64,000 nucleotides of DNA from Synaphobranchus kaupii (GCA_029718625.1 CM056383.1:65720849-65784848); one strand, 5' to 3'; shown: positions 21,715 to 34,915, numbered from the stretch's first letter. The notes: generated from the letters alone by a model not told the origin. A program made the numbers and translations.

Positions 21715-24700
21715 TTGCAAATTAATGAATGTTAATGAAGTGTTTATGAAGTAATTAAGTATTTTGTTTTATTAAGTAGTGTTTTAATGGGTTATTGATT
21801 GTACACGGTAGACCTACAAATGTTTTTATGTTGGTAGATTATCTATAGGGCTAGCTAACATTAATTTAAAAAAAACTGTTGCAAGGTAGCTACAGTAGCC
21901 TAGTTAGTCGTTAACAGAACACTAGGGGGTCCATTTACTAAGATCTCAAATAAGGGGCAAAATTTTTTTTGCCAATTATTAGTTATCAAACAAGCTAGCT
22001 TCCAGACAAAACAAATATGGCGATGACCAAGTTTTACAAATATTGTAGCGATTGTTCTACTGGCTGAAATAACATCATATGTGCAATTCCTATATGTCAA
22101 TAAAAATAATTCACATTGTTAATTTTGCTTGTGGATCCTGCAACTGGCTACTTTGATCAGATGTTGTTATTGGCAGATAAGATTGATGTAGCTAAATTTC
22201 CAACGTAGAGAAATTGGAATTGTTGATTGTGGAGCATTTGTGATGACAAGATCTGCTGGAAAAATAATAAGAAAAAGAAGGTGAAAAATACAAAACTAAG
22301 CCAAGTTCAGGGCTTTATTGTGTGGACCTGTGAAGTTCTGAATTGTGTGTGCTTACATGAGGTCAAAAGGTACAGCAGGTAATGTTCTTAAGGGCTGAGA
22401 GTCTGTGCTCATTTCTGTTATTTCTGTGGGAAGCCCTGAAAAGTGGCAAAGTGCCACTTGACTGCTGAATGACGCATCCAACACATGGGCTGTCACGGGC
22501 AACTGAAATATTTCACTAAAATAGTTCATTAAGGATATTAAAATAGTTCTCACTTCAGAAGTTACCATTTCCTGAGCATTTATATCATAAGTCATTGTCA
22601 TTTTACCTTGAAGTTGTAGTTATTTTAGTTAACACACTTATAATAAAAGAGAAGGGTCGATATGCCATGGTAGTCCAGGCAAAAACCAGAGAAAACCTAT
22701 GAAAGTGAAGTGTCTGAGTCATACCAGATGACAGGAAGGTACACTAAGGAAAATGAGACCTCGAAAAAAAACTTCTGTGTTGCTAATATTAACCCTGATT
22801 ATTATGGAGTATTCCCTGAAGTGTCGTGGCTATTTAATTCCATCCCGGTTTTGCTTGGTAAAAGTAGAACTGTCACAGTTTGATGAATGTGCTCTATAAT
22901 GTTCAAAGTCAGTATGACATTTATTGTGATATGTTTACAATAAATGAATGGGCCTGGCATTACTGTTGGAACACATTGTGCTAAATTATACAGCTACCTT
23001 TTCTCCCAGTGTCTAAATATTTATATTGAGAATGGTATTGAATATTATACTATTTCTTCCAAGTTTTATCAGATCAATGGAATTACAGGTGTACACCAAC
23101 CTGACGTAGCAAGCTTTCCTTTGCATCAGGGTGACACTGTCCGAGACACAAAATGGTCAGCATGCTCAAAGGTAGTCATGCAGGTGTGAAATGGCTGTCA
23201 TACGTGGCCACGTTGTGTTGTAACGCTTGTCGACAAGACTCAGCTTTTTAATTCATAGCTGGTGGCGGTTTGCCAAAAACAGCACTTGACAGCCTTGTGT
23301 CTGTTACCCTTATAAATAAATAAATACATTTTAAAAAACCAACCCCTGAGGACTAGCGCATGTGCAGAGCATGCTAATTGTTAGAGTATGTGTTAATATT
23401 TCAACCATGAGGGGAGAGAGAGAGAGACAGAAAAAAAATGACTTTCTTTGCTGCCTTCCGGGCAGTGCTGTACATTCGAATCGAGAAATGTCTTCCCTCT
23501 GCGATCACATTCCTGCAGCAAATGCCATAATAGATGTATTATGGTTGACCATACTTCCAATTGCAAATTATGTTGTGATGATTGGTCCCCTCAATGCAAC
23601 ACATTCCTCTAACTCATTCCATCTATTTTCACAAATAAATAATATGTGCAAGGGTAAAATATCTGTCTAACTGCATTTAACAGACCATGCCAGAAATGTG
23701 GCAAAACAGTGGACGTCCCTCCTCCGACCGGTCAAAGCGTTCAACAGTTTGACAGCCCTTTTTGAGAGGTTAGGCTTGTGGAAAGGTAGCTTTTTTCCCC
23801 CCCATTGTTACCAATACAAACTGCAGTTGGGAATGGGGTCTGAAGGTTTGGTCAGTTTAGTTTGCCATACACCACTCACTTGGGTGTACGGCACAGGGAT
23901 TTGCTGAGGCATGGCTATGTGCGCTAAAAATGAAACGAGCTCACCATGACCCAACGGCGAAGCTACGGTCCCTTATTAGGACAAGGGTGTTTTGCAAAAG
24001 CTGTGACTGGGTAGGAAGTGTATTGCCCTAGACTAGTTTCCAGACAGCCGGTGTCGATTCTGGTTATGAAAAGCTTGATTAAAGTTGCCTCAAAAGGTTT
24101 TGGGAAGAGGGGAAAGTATCAAATAAGTAATGACTGCTCTAGCATGATTCTGTGTTGCCCACACTTGCCAATCCTTCTTTGTGTTCCAACTACTCTTTTG
24201 GCTGATGGACCGTGACTGCCATGGCCCACAAGAGACCAAACAATGCTTAGTGAATATATCAAGTATATTTTCTTCTGTGTGTTCTGCGTGTGCAAGAGTG
24301 TGCTGTTTTTACAAACATACAAAGTGTCTGATTGTCTGTGACAAGCCTATGACCCAATATTTAGGGTGCTGCATTTTTACCAAAATTGGTTTGTAAACTA
24401 TGCCTAATAACAGATGGATTGATGTAGCAGTCTCCCCTCTGCTTTATATATAATATTTTATTATAAATGATATAGATATAAATATATGGACTGTGGAAAA
24501 TGCAATAGTCTTTGTTCCTCCGTGCAGAATTCATAATTTCCTTTCATTAAAATAATATTTTACATTGCCCTGCACGTATGTTGACGTTCAAAAATGAGTT
24601 CTATGACAACTATACAATATAAATATAGTGCAAATAATAAAACATCGTTCACAGTGAGTGAGTGCCAAAGGAACAAATTATTTTTATTTATTAATGCATT

Positions 24701-25545
24701 ATATTTTCGGTTTTGCAATTATGCATTATCATTTGGATGGTATAAAGTGGTTATAGTTAGGGCCACCAGTTCATATCACATGGCCTGCAAGTATTTCAAT
24801 TATCATCCAGGTATCCCTGCAACTGCATGGTCCAGTGTCTAATTATACAATTGAGAGGCTAATTTTGAGGTATAAAAAACAATTAGTTGATTACTAGTTG
24901 GCAGACAGAAATTGAAAGGAAGGGAAGTGAACATCCATTCACACACTATGAAATCATTACTTTTCAGCAAACGAGTTCATCAGTGTCTGCCTGGTATACT
25001 TAAGGCAGATTTAATTTATTTTGCACAACTTGCAATTTTACAAGAAATCATGCAAGGAAGATAACAATAGACCGAAAACTAAAAACAAACATCAATTAAG
25101 GTCTGCAATACTAAACGGAGAGGGAATCATCTGTGAGCGGGGGAAAAAGAGTTTTGAGCAGCAGTTGGAGGTCAATCGAGATTTAACAGATAAATTCTAA
25201 AATGTAAATACTCCACTGGAAAAAAATTATAATTCAAAATTATGCACATTTTAAAGCTTGTAATAAATGGTGGAGCATGTCCTTTAGATAGATTGCTTTG
25301 ACAGAGGTATGCGCTGCAGACCACTGTTTTGCATGAAATAAAAATTGAAGAACTGATCAACACAACTGACAGAATAACTGCAGCCATGGACAAACCAACA
25401 TATGGGACAGACTATTATGTTTTACATATCCTATTTGTCCTTCAGGAAAAATACATCACAACTGATTTCCTTGCCGATACACTGTACCTTACTGCTGTGA
25501 ATTACTCCACTGTTGTGGATAGTAAATTAATACCACGCACAAGCT
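21713..25545. other. 3.8 kb of unassigned sequence
   Basis: No transposon termini, RNA gene or protein domain could be found by reading. Small open frames (about 60-100 codons) occur on both strands without motifs. Some stretches, for example 23,690-23,780 and 24,020-24,240, are less AT-rich and could be conserved regulatory DNA, but nothing in the sequence proves it. Confidence 0.4.
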
Positions 25546-25680
25546 GATGCACAGCACCAGACCCAGTGCTATGGGTGGGAATTTGGGGGCCGGGTCCACC
25601 CTGGACGGCCTCTGGGACACGCCCCCCACCCGCCCGTCCCGTCCCGTCCCTGCCCTCCAGCTGCTGACAAAAAATAATTA
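25546..25680. repeat. GC-rich patch with CCGTC pentamers
   Basis: CCCGTCCCGTCCCGTCCC near 25,632-25,650 sits in a short GC-rich block that contrasts with the AT-rich flanks. Confidence 0.7.
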
Positions 25681-25851
25681 ACCTATTAATTATTATTACT
25701 ATAAGCCTAATAGTAGTAGTAGTATGCTTCACATAAATAAATGGTATCTTGTTATCCAATTTTAAAAATTGTTTAGAAATAGGTATATATGATCGGACGA
25801 GTATCCGCTGACAGAGATCAAGTGTATGTGATTGTGTGTTGCGTTGATGTA

Positions 25852-27008
25852 CAAACCCCAATTCCAAAAAAGTTGGGCCAGTGTATAAAATGTAAATAAA
25901 AACAGAAAGCAATGATTTGCAAATCCTTTTTGACCTGTATCCAATTGAAAACAGAACAAAGACAAGGTATTTAATGTTTTCACAAATCAACCTTATTGTT
26001 TTTTGTTTTTTTAAAATATAAATTCTAATTTTGATACCTGCACACATCCTAAAAAAGTTGGGACAGGGGCACGTTTACCACTGTGTTACATTACCTTTCC
26101 TTTTAACAACAGTAATCTTTTGGGAACTGAGAACACTAATTGTTGTAGTTTTGAAAGCGGCAGATTTTTTTTCCCATTCTTGCTTGATATACGACTTCAG
26201 CTGCTCAACAGTCCGGGGTCTCGTATTTTGCTCTTCATATTTTATATTTCACACTTCATATTTTTTGCGCTTCATAATTCATAACGCACCACACGTTTTC
26301 AATGGGAGACAGGTCTGGACTGCAGACAGGCCAGTCTTGCACCCACACTCTGACTATGACGCCACGCTGTTCTAACACATGCAGAATGTGGCTTGGCATT
26401 GTCTTGCTGAAATAAGCAGAGACGTCCCTGAAAAAGACATTGTCTAGATGGCAGAATATGTTGCTCCAAAATGCATATGTACCCTTCAATGTTAATGGGG
26501 CCTTCACAGCACTAACACACCCCCATACCATGAAAGACGCTGGCTTTTGAACCTTGCGTTGGTAATAATTGGGATGGTCCTTTTCCTCTTTGACCCGGAG
26601 AACACAACGTCCATTATTTACAAAAACAATTTGAAAGGTGGACTCGTCAGACCACAGCACACATTTCTACTTTGCGTCAGTCCATCTCAGATGAGCTCGA
26701 GCCTAGAGAAGTCAGCGGAATTTCTGGATGTTGTTGATATATGGCTTACGTTTTGCATAGTAGAGTCTTAACTTGCATTTGTAGATGCAGCGACAAATTG
26801 TGTTTACTGATAACGGTTTTCCAAATTATTCCCGAGCCTATGTGGTTATATTCATTACAGACGCATGTCGGTTTTTGATGCAGTGCCATCTGAGGGATCA
26901 AAGGTCACGGGCATTCAATATTGTTTTTCTCCAGATTCTCTGATTCTTTTAAGAATATTATGGACTAGATGGGTGGAACCCCTAAATTCCTTGCAATCGT
27001 GTATACAT
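25852..27008 (-). mobile_element. Decayed Tc1-like transposon (CAAACCCCAATTCC family)
   Basis: The left terminus CAAACCCCAATTCCAAAAAA follows TA. A repeated subterminal AAAAAAGTTGGGACAG lies at about 26,050. The rest follows the order of a widespread fish Tc1-like family on the minus strand: transposase C-terminus near 26,110 through to the N-terminal 'CTAAATTCCTTGCAATCG' region near 26,985. The 5' terminus is missing: at about 27,008 similarity stops and LINE sequence begins. One more end fragment of this family is at 51,606. Confidence 0.9.
26256..26660 (-). pseudogene. Tc1-like transposase relic
   Basis: The 134-codon frame starts at the first catalytic block ([11 protein letters not shown]), continues through [19 protein letters not shown] and FMVWGCVSA, and ends after the third acidic block ([11 protein letters not shown]). 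The second aspartate motif is ruined: sequence equivalent to QQDNAKPH reads FSKTMPSHI because of a local frameshift. The N-terminal half lies in other frames up to about 27,000. It is inactive. Confidence 0.85.
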
Positions 27009-28163
27009 AAAAAAATTGTATATAGAAGATCGTACAAGGGTTTCTGTCGTGATTCATATGTGGATGATGTTAGAAACATCTGTTGGTCTGATGTCAGGAA
27101 ACAGAGGGACCCAGATAGAAAGCTACATATAAAACACACAAGGTTTTCTTTAATGGAAGCTTCTCACAGGGCTCTTCACTTGGACCACTGCTCTTCTCGA
27201 TTTTTACAAATGATCTCCCACTTGCTTGTGAAAAAAGCCTGTGTGTCTATCTATGCAGATGATTCAACACTACAAGTCTGCACCAACAGTTAAGGAAATC
27301 ACCTCAGCCCTCAACAAAGAGTTGCAGATAGCATTTAACTGGATCACTGATAACAAACGTGTCCTGAACATATCTAAGACTAAGAGTATTGTGTTTGGAA
27401 CAAGAGTATTGTGTTTGGAACAACTCTCAAAAAACACTCATTACGCTCTAAACCGCAGCTGAATCTGGTACTGAACAATGTTGCTGTTGAGCAAGTACGT
27501 CCTGCAGACCTTAGTATTATCACACTTGGATTATTGCCCGGTGGTCTGGTCAGGTACTACAAAGACGAATCTGGGGAAGCTACAACAGGTTCATAACAGA
27601 GCAGCTCAGCTTGCCCTTCAGTGCACACTGAAAGCTAATGTAAACAACATGCATGACCGACTCTTCTGGCTGAAAATTGACGAGAGGTTAAAAGCATCAC
27701 TTCTTTCTTTTGTAAAAAAAACATTAATGTATTGAAAATTCCTGACTGTTGGTATAGGCAGCTCACACTTAGCTCCAATGCGCACACATACCCCACCAGG
27801 CATGCCACCAGTGGTACACAACTACACAATCCCAAAAACCAAAAACAAATTTAAAACAACGTGCAGTGCTGTATAGAGCTATGGTTGAATGGAACTCCCT
27901 TCCAGGTCATATTTCTAAAACCCAGAATAAAGCTAGTTTCAAAAAAACAAGTGAAGCAACACCTCATGGCTGTTTGCGTTAGATCCTAGTGTGCATTGCA
28001 GACTTATTATTTTAATTTTATTTATTTTTATTATTTTTGTTACTTGTTTTTTTGTGTGTTGAAGGTTTTGTCCTTTGTCGTATGTTTTGTGTGGACCCCA
28101 GGAAGAGTAGCTAATGGTTTCTGCATCAACTAATGGGGATCCTAATAAAATCTAAATAAAATC
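27009..28163 (+). pseudogene. Non-LTR retrotransposon RT relic with 3' end
   Basis: Frames in succession give a fragment upstream of the RT (ICWSDVRKQRDPDRKL), the catalytic block SIYADDSTLQVCTNS at about 27,246, ALNKELQIAFNWITDNKR, LNISKTKSIVFGT, then 'LVLSHLDYCPVVWSGTT' at about 27,505 and QVHNRAAQLALQCT. The RT active-site YADD is intact but frames shift at least four times and a piece between FGT and LVLSHLDYC is lost. The 3' end at 28,080-28,163 has GTGTGGACCCCAGGAAGAGT and GGGGATCCTAATAAAATC, typical of L2/Rex-like fish LINE tails. Clade assignment is tentative. Confidence 0.85.
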
Positions 28164-30293
28164 AAAGCTGCAGATCAGAATGCTGTAATTCAGTCCTCAA
28201 GTAAATTCTATGAGAGCTCATTGCTGTTTTTGTGCCTGGCCATTCAGTCTAAAAGTCTTCCACTGCTCCAGATTGTGCATACAGTGTCTGCAGCAGTCAG
28301 ATAAAGACATTGTCAGATAACTTAGAAAGTTATGGTTTGTTATATCAAAGCTTAGAACCAAGTAAATAAATAGCTTCTGTCTTTGCTTAGAAATAGACTA
28401 TGTATGTAAACAGACAAATAGTATATATTTATATTTTGTTTTAATACATTTATATATTTTAAAATATATTAAATTAAATTTTTTTATTTAATATATTTTA
28501 GATCAAAATAGCATCAGTCCAAGCTGCATTGATTTATTTTAGCTTATAAAGATTAACTTTTTTTGTTTTTGATTCACTGTTCTTCGCATGTACAATATGT
28601 GTCAGTATCAAAGCCATCAGTCTGAACACATCAATAGTTATAAAACATACCAGACTCATAATTAATAATTATAATACACTTTAATTCACATTAATGGAAT
28701 GTTTTCATAGAGGACATTCAGCTGACAGTATTCAATATAAAATGTTACGCTTTTTTTGTTAATATACCTCTATGTCTGTCAAAATTTGTTACATGAATCA
28801 CAGTACACTATTTTCCTATTATGTAAAATGTGAATCGTACCATTTTCTATGCATCCCCTATTTAAAAGAGGCCACACAGGCAACAGAGCAATTACGACCA
28901 GTTGTAGGGTGGCTTTATTTCCTGGATTTGTAGAGGAAAATATTGGCCTATTTCATGCAGAAAATACACTGATGACCTAGAAACAAATAAGACAACAAAA
29001 TTATTATCAACATGATTATCATTATTTAACACAAGGAACAAAATCAGGAACAAAATCTGCAGTTATTGCTGTTAATTTAATTCAACACTGCCACCTTGAG
29101 GTTATCCCTTAAACTACACATTATGCAATTGATATTTTCTGGTTGATGAGGTTACGATGACCATCTGACTTAAGGGCTATCACACAAGTAACATTTTGGT
29201 GAAGACAGATGTATTACTAGTAGGAAAATCTGTCTTCCCTAAAATATATTATGTATATGTTTTTTGATGGGGGAAAAAAGTGGAACTCTGAAAGAGGTCT
29301 TTTGAAGATGTGTCCAGGAATAAGTGGGTTAGATAATGGTTTTATGGATGGATGGATTATTATTATTAATATGTAATGATATAACGGGCAGGGGAAATTA
29401 AGAAGAATAATTATAACAAGAAGGACGTAAGGTTCCAAAAGTCTAGTTCATGGGGTAAGATTCCCAACAAATGGTCTTATTGCATATTGCATTTTTAAAT
29501 ATCAAAGATAAGTATACATATTGAGAAAGATATTACTGTATAGACATTATATACATTGACATACCTACATAGACATACAATATACAGTATAGACATTAGA
29601 CCTTTTACATGGCATGCATTATTGAGTGTTCTAAACATAAGATTTTAAGGACATTAAAATGGTCATGTACCTTTATGCATCACCCTAATTATTATGCAAT
29701 TCATAGAGGTCAGTTTCACCATCTCTGGAAATAAAGTTGCATAAATGTGTTACTTATTTTAATTAATCAGAAAATATGCATCACACATTTAATTAAGATC
29801 AAAATAAATCTGTATTAATAATGCAGAAAGTATGGCATTATTTTTGTGAAATTGCACTACATGAGTAAAATAATCTTCATATAGTGCAATTGGGAAATGT
29901 TTATGAATGATGAATATAATTTTTATCTGAGGAACTTCTGAATGTTGTTAACGGCACCGAAGCCTGGAATTTTCTCTCTCGCTCTCATCACTTATCATTT
30001 ATTTCAGTTGACTTGATGGCATTCGTGTGCTGTCTGGCATCCTTCCAGCGCCATGTTGCGTTCTCTAAACGTGAACTGGATCCCAAGCACTTGAGAGCCC
30101 TGGCATCCTTCCGACCCACACAATCCATTCGCCACCCCAAACAGAAACGGCAATCGTGAAACCGCACTGGAGCTAAATAGAGAAACGTGTAAACATTTCA
30201 TTCTTTATCAACAACACTATCCCTTCACGCAGATGCCAAATTTGGTCAATTCTCGCCTATTTAGTGGGTGTTCTATTTAAGGCTTTATAGCTC
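28164..30293. other. Unassigned AT-rich sequence
   Basis: No gene recognised. At 30,030-30,130 the phrase GGCATCCTTCC occurs twice in a less AT-rich stretch that could be conserved non-coding DNA. Confidence 0.4.
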
Positions 30294-30296
30294 CCG

Positions 30297-32295
30297 GGGC
30301 CCTATCTTACACCCGGCGCAAAGCGGCGCTAACGCAAACGCAAGTGTCTTTGCTATCTTACACCCGGCGCTAGGTCCATAATAACGCCTAACGCTTACAC
30401 CGTCAAACTAGCATGTTTGACGGCGTAACTCTTGCGCCATCATTAGTGAACTGGGCGTGTTGGTCTTAAGATGAGGAGTGGCCAGGATTCTTTTTGGCGT
30501 ATTGCTATCTTGAGCCAGCAGAAAGCGCTTGCGCTAGAACCACCACAAACCTGGTCTAAAGTCATGTCGCAGTTGTTTACATGCTATTTTAACGGCGCAT
30601 ATAAGTGCGTCTACATAGGCGTGTGCACAACGCGCATACCCTCCTGTCTGTTACACACAGGGGCGTGCACAGGCATGACTAAAATATCTAGATCACAATG
30701 TGAAATATTATTATTGTGTAGGCTATATCAAAAATGCATAATAATAAAAGGTTCCATAGGTCCACATACCTTTCCCTCAGCGAAGGGAAACAATGCCACA
30801 TTACATTGCTCTCAGCCCACTCCATCAACATCCAGGCGATGTGCGATGGTACGGGACAATGGCTATCCATTAAAAAGGAGCTGATAACACCTATAGCTAT
30901 CAAGCCTAATGCGCAAATTGTCTTTGCACCTAATGCGTGAATTGTCATTCAATGGAAAACTGCGCACCGGCAATAGACGGACATTTAAGTTCTGACAATG
31001 CGCTTCAGATGTCATTACAATACAGCTCTGTTTATCTATGAATACAGCCTGTAAGTAAATAGAATGGTTTGTGACTGAAAAAAGTTCAAAACCTTGTCCA
31101 GTGAATATTGCATTTATTGTTTTTCAAATAGCCTAGGCTACAGCGAATTCGCTGTGCATAAGGTTTTTTTCGATAGCCTACGGTTAAAAAACGGAGATGT
31201 CACCATGTTAACTAAATTGTAACCTTAGCTATTCTTCGTCCTTCATATTTTTTTAAATTACAGTGACCAGGTTTCCATACTCTCACTGTTTAAAACCCAG
31301 CTGATTTCACCCGTTATTCCTTAACTGAACAAAACGATTTTAAAGAGAACTAAGCGTCTAATTAGAAACTAAAACAAATTTGCAGCACGTTACACAATTA
31401 ATTCACAATTAATTTTAATGCCATTCTCTGCACGTGAGCTGCATGTTCTGTTTCCCCTGCTGTAAGTCGCACGTTTAACGGTCTTCCTGGGAAAGTGGAT
31501 TGTCTTAAAGGATTACGCTACGAGTAAAACAGGTTGGTTACATTTCCATAAACAGGACATTATTAAACAAGGGGAAATATGCGTGAACTTATGGGTTGCG
31601 AACCTGACAGCTTTATTGTATGGCTATTTAGTGTCATCATTAAGGCAAAATAACGGTATGTATGTTATTAATCAATATTAGCCTACTATGCAGGTAGCCT
31701 AATGAACTTTGGATGAAGCTTGAACTTCGAGAACTCCATGAGAACAGCCTCTTGGAATTGATGTTTGACACTTTCATTGCATAATCAAACGAAATTCGCT
31801 GAACAAGCAGGCTAATTTGGCATTTTCTAAGGTGAGACTGAAGCCATTGATAGCTTATTCTCAGCTGTTGCAGGTCCTTTTAACGAAATTTAACCGCACA
31901 TATTTTGTAAAATAACAGCCCTGTCTGGAATTACCGGGAACTCATAGGCTAATGGTTAGTCCGAATAATATTGATCATACTCCATTTAGCCTATTCCTTG
32001 ATCACACTAAACACGCACGAGCATGTCTGTTTCGCCATCATAAGCAATCCGCCAAGGTGGAAAAGCAGGCTTTTAAAGGGAATGGGATATGACATTTTGA
32101 TTGGTTTATTGAATGTCACGCCCAAGACACACCTATAATTAATGAAGCGACTAGGTTCAGCCCAGTTGCGCCATGCGCCGTGCTTAGCGCCAAAAAAACA
32201 CGCCGTTAAAATAGCAAAAGTGGACTTGGACACGCCCTAAATGGACTTAGCGCCATGCGCTTAGACTAAGCGCCAAGATCGCCAAGATAGGGCCC
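30297..32295. mobile_element. PIF/Harbinger-type element, 2.0 kb, apparently non-autonomous
   Basis: The ends are GGGCCCTATCTTACACC and CGCCAAGATAGGGCCC, flanked on both sides by CCG (30,294-30,296 and 32,296-32,298), a 3-base duplication as expected for Harbinger. The first 75 bases hold an 18-base direct repeat (CTATCTTACACCCGGCGC at 30,302 and 30,353). Subterminal regions at both ends are rich in GGCGC, GCGCTAA and TTAGCGCC words. I could not find the HARBI1-like nuclease motifs inside, so it is probably moved in trans. Open frames of 137 codons or fewer show no domain. Confidence 0.85.
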
Positions 32296-32298
32296 CCG

Positions 32299-33107
32299 GT
32301 GTGAGCATCACAGAAACTTGAAAAATGGCTTCAATGAAACAAGACAGTTGTGATATTTAAAATACTAACTTAGATTAGTTTATTTTCATGATTTAGGTCA
32401 AAGTGCCATAATTGCAAAGAAACCTTGGCAAAAATGCAAGGAAAAATAGTTTTTCTTTCGATTGCAATGAAATACTGAGCGTTACATAATTATGTGAAAC
32501 AGGTAAAACTATACGTTTCCTGGATCATAAACTACGTGATATGCAGAACTACTACAGATCTATGATGCAAAATATAGGCAGTGTACCCTGCTGTCTTTTA
32601 GTGTCTCCAAATCTATCTAAAATGGCTAGATTGTGCACTTCTGTAAATCACAAAATAATTATATATTTAACGACAAATCAACTTTTTGGCTCATAAAACT
32701 CACTTTTCCATGATTTTCAAGTGGTAATTACTATCTTTTCATCAGTATAGGGGGATACATATCTATGGGTCTAAACGCCTATCCAAAACCTGTCATAAAA
32801 TGAATAAAATATTTTTTGTCCCTTATAAAGCGTATACACATTCATAATCTCTCCATGGCACCATGGCCACTTGGGGATCTGCGCGAAGGGGTTAATGAGA
32901 GTGGACGCCTAATTCACAGCAGAAAATAAAAATGAGCTACATCGTGTGTACTGGTTAGCAGTCATATTTCAGTTAGAAAAATGATCACTCTCTTCCTGAA
33001 TGAATATAAAATATTCAGAATGGAAACGGGGGCTGAATGAAAACGGAGTAGCAGCAGCTTGTCAATGTCATACTGTGGGCCCCAGTAGCCTAACCACTGC
33101 AATAATC
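32299..33107. other. Unassigned sequence
   Basis: Nothing recognised between the Harbinger element and the SINE3-type element. Confidence 0.4.
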
Positions 33108-33691
33108 ATAATCATAATAATAATTAATACCTTGCATTTATATAGCGCCATTCTCACCAACCGTTGACTCAAAGCACATTACAATGATGAGGGGGAAACT
33201 CAACTCTACCAACCCCAATGTGTAGCACCCACCTGGGTGATGCAACGCCAGCCATTTTGCACCAGAATGCTCACCACACATCAGCTGAGGTGGAGAGGGA
33301 GATAATTATTTTTTTAGCCAATTAAACTGGGGGATGATTAGGTGGCAGATTGAAAGAGCCTAGTTGGGAGTTTAGCCAGGACACCGGGGAAACCCCTACT
33401 CTTTACGATAAGTGTCATGGGATCTTTAATGACCACAGTGAGTCAGGACCTCGGTTTAACGTCTGATCCGAAAGACGGCATCTCCTACAGCACAGTGTCC
33501 CCATCACTGCACTGGGGCATTGGGATTTATTTGACCAGGGGGAAGATTGCCCCCTACCGGCCCACGAACACCACTTCCAGCAGCAACTTCGTTTTCCCAG
33601 GAGGTCTCCCATGCAAGTACTAACCAAGCCTACACTTGCTTAGCTTCAGCCATTCAGCAGGAGCAGAGTGCATGATGGTATGGATGCTGAC
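33108..33691 (-). mobile_element. SINE3-type retroposon with a 5S rRNA-derived head
   Basis: Read on the minus strand from 33,691, the head matches 5S rRNA: GAAGCTAAGCAAG (about 33,648) and 'GGTTAGTACTTGCATGGGAG' (about 33,627-33,608), which are the internal control elements bound by TFIIIA. The body contains GTTAAACCGAGGTCCTGACT and CATTAAAGATCCCATGACAC. The tail reads GGCGCTATATAAATGCAAGG and then ATTATTATT units at 33,108-33,135. This matches the described fish SINE3 class. The 5'-most ~45 bases of the 5S part are poorly conserved. Confidence 0.9.
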
Positions 33692-34308
33692 TGCAGCAGA
33701 GCTCCATTCCACTCTAGTGATTTATTTTTCTTTCTTTCAAGTTATTTGTATTCACAGTGAACCTCGCCTCCTATCTGTTACCTACACCACCGCCTACATG
33801 CCACACTGAACTCTCAAATTACTGACAGCATGTTCTTCAGTTTCCTTTCTGATTTATCATATGGCTATAATATATGCAAGGTCATCAGCAAGTCTAAAAA
33901 CATGTGGAAAAAAATGTGGAACAAGTTACGGCTTGGTGGGGCATGCCCGATGCCTATACAGCACCGAGAGTTTGGCACTTTTCAGGGTTTCCTAGAGAAA
34001 TAACCACAATGACTCTCAGCCCTTGAAAACATTAACTTCTGCGTGTAACCACACAGAATTCAGGTACAACATCACACATCCACACAATATAACCCAAAAC
34101 TTGGGTTATTTTTGCATTTGTTCTTCTTTTTCTTCCTGCCAAATTCATCATCAAAAATGATCCTTGACCTCAAAGAATAATTTTCCCAATTGGATAACAG
34201 CATCTAATCTGCCAATGAGAATGTCAGTTCAAACTAGTCTCATCTCAAAGTACACTATCTCTACATGCTTCAGAGGCTGTCTACCTACCCCACAAACTGT
34301 GAAAGTGC
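33692..34308. other. Unassigned sequence
   Basis: Nothing recognised. Confidence 0.4.
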
Positions 34309-34540
34309 CCATTGTTTGGTGGTTACGGCAATGGACTACCATGCAGGAGATTGGGGGTTGGAGCCTCGCTAGTTCAACTAAATATTGGCCTTCAAGCAAA
34401 TGTGCAGCAAACCTTTAGCATTGTTGCCACATATTTGTGGCAAGCTCATATTTTTACATGCAAATTAGCTTTGTGGGAACTGCCTTTGGCTTCTGGCAAA
34501 TTTAGCTGCAAGTTTGCGGCAAACTATCCAGTTTTGTAAG
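34309..34540 (+). repeat. SINE-like unit joined to a dispersed repeat
   Basis: At 34,313-34,370 there is a tRNA-like arrangement (TGGTGGTTACGGCAATGGA, then GGGGGTTGGAGCC as a possible B box). From 34,411 it contains 'CAAACCTTTAGCATTGTTGC' and 'CAAATTAGCTTTGTGGGAAC', shared with the insertion at 18,366-18,774, and short GGCAAA/GCAAGTTTGCGGC words. Whether the tRNA-like part and the shared blocks are one element is not settled. Confidence 0.5.
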
Positions 34541-34769
34541 GGTTACATTTTCTTTTTGGCCAAAATGATGTGCACATGTTATGCTTTTCACATATAAGAA
34601 TGTTCTTTTCACATGAAAGTATGTTGTTTTATTGCGAAGGCTAAGACAATTTACAATATTAACTGTTGACTGTTTAAATTATACTTAAACTGATGTCAGT
34701 AAGCTGACATGGTCCAGTACCGCATTCCACTTCACTCTATATTGTCCATATCACTTCAAATAGAATGTA

Positions 34770-34915
34770 GCTATGTTGTAGCCTAGTGGTTAGCATTGCA
34801 GACTCTGATGCTGGAGACATGTTTGAAACCCACCACAGGTTTTCTACAGAAGCCCTGAAAGGCAAGGTGAAAAAACATACAAGATAATAAGTCGTACGTA
34901 GGACATAGGATGCTA
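34770..34915 (+). repeat. tRNA-like SINE unit
   Basis: TAGCCTAGTGGTTAGCATTG (A-box-like) and GTTTGAAACCC (B-box-like) are about 30 bases apart, followed by non-tRNA sequence. A full cloverleaf is not evident, so a SINE is likelier than a tRNA gene. Confidence 0.55.

Noticed and set aside
21563..21754. Frame with a long Tyr-Ile run
   Set aside because: Translation of a TA microsatellite.
25502..26047. 181-codon minus-strand frame
   Set aside because: It crosses the GC-rich pentamer patch, unassigned DNA and a Tc1 terminus; composition changes with each, so it is accidental.
33595..33691. A 5S rRNA gene
   Set aside because: Only the control-region half is well conserved and it continues into a SINE3 body; it is a retroposon head.
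34774..34835. A functional tRNA gene
   Set aside because: A- and B-box-like words are present but no cloverleaf with paired acceptor stem can be drawn; a SINE head is more likely.
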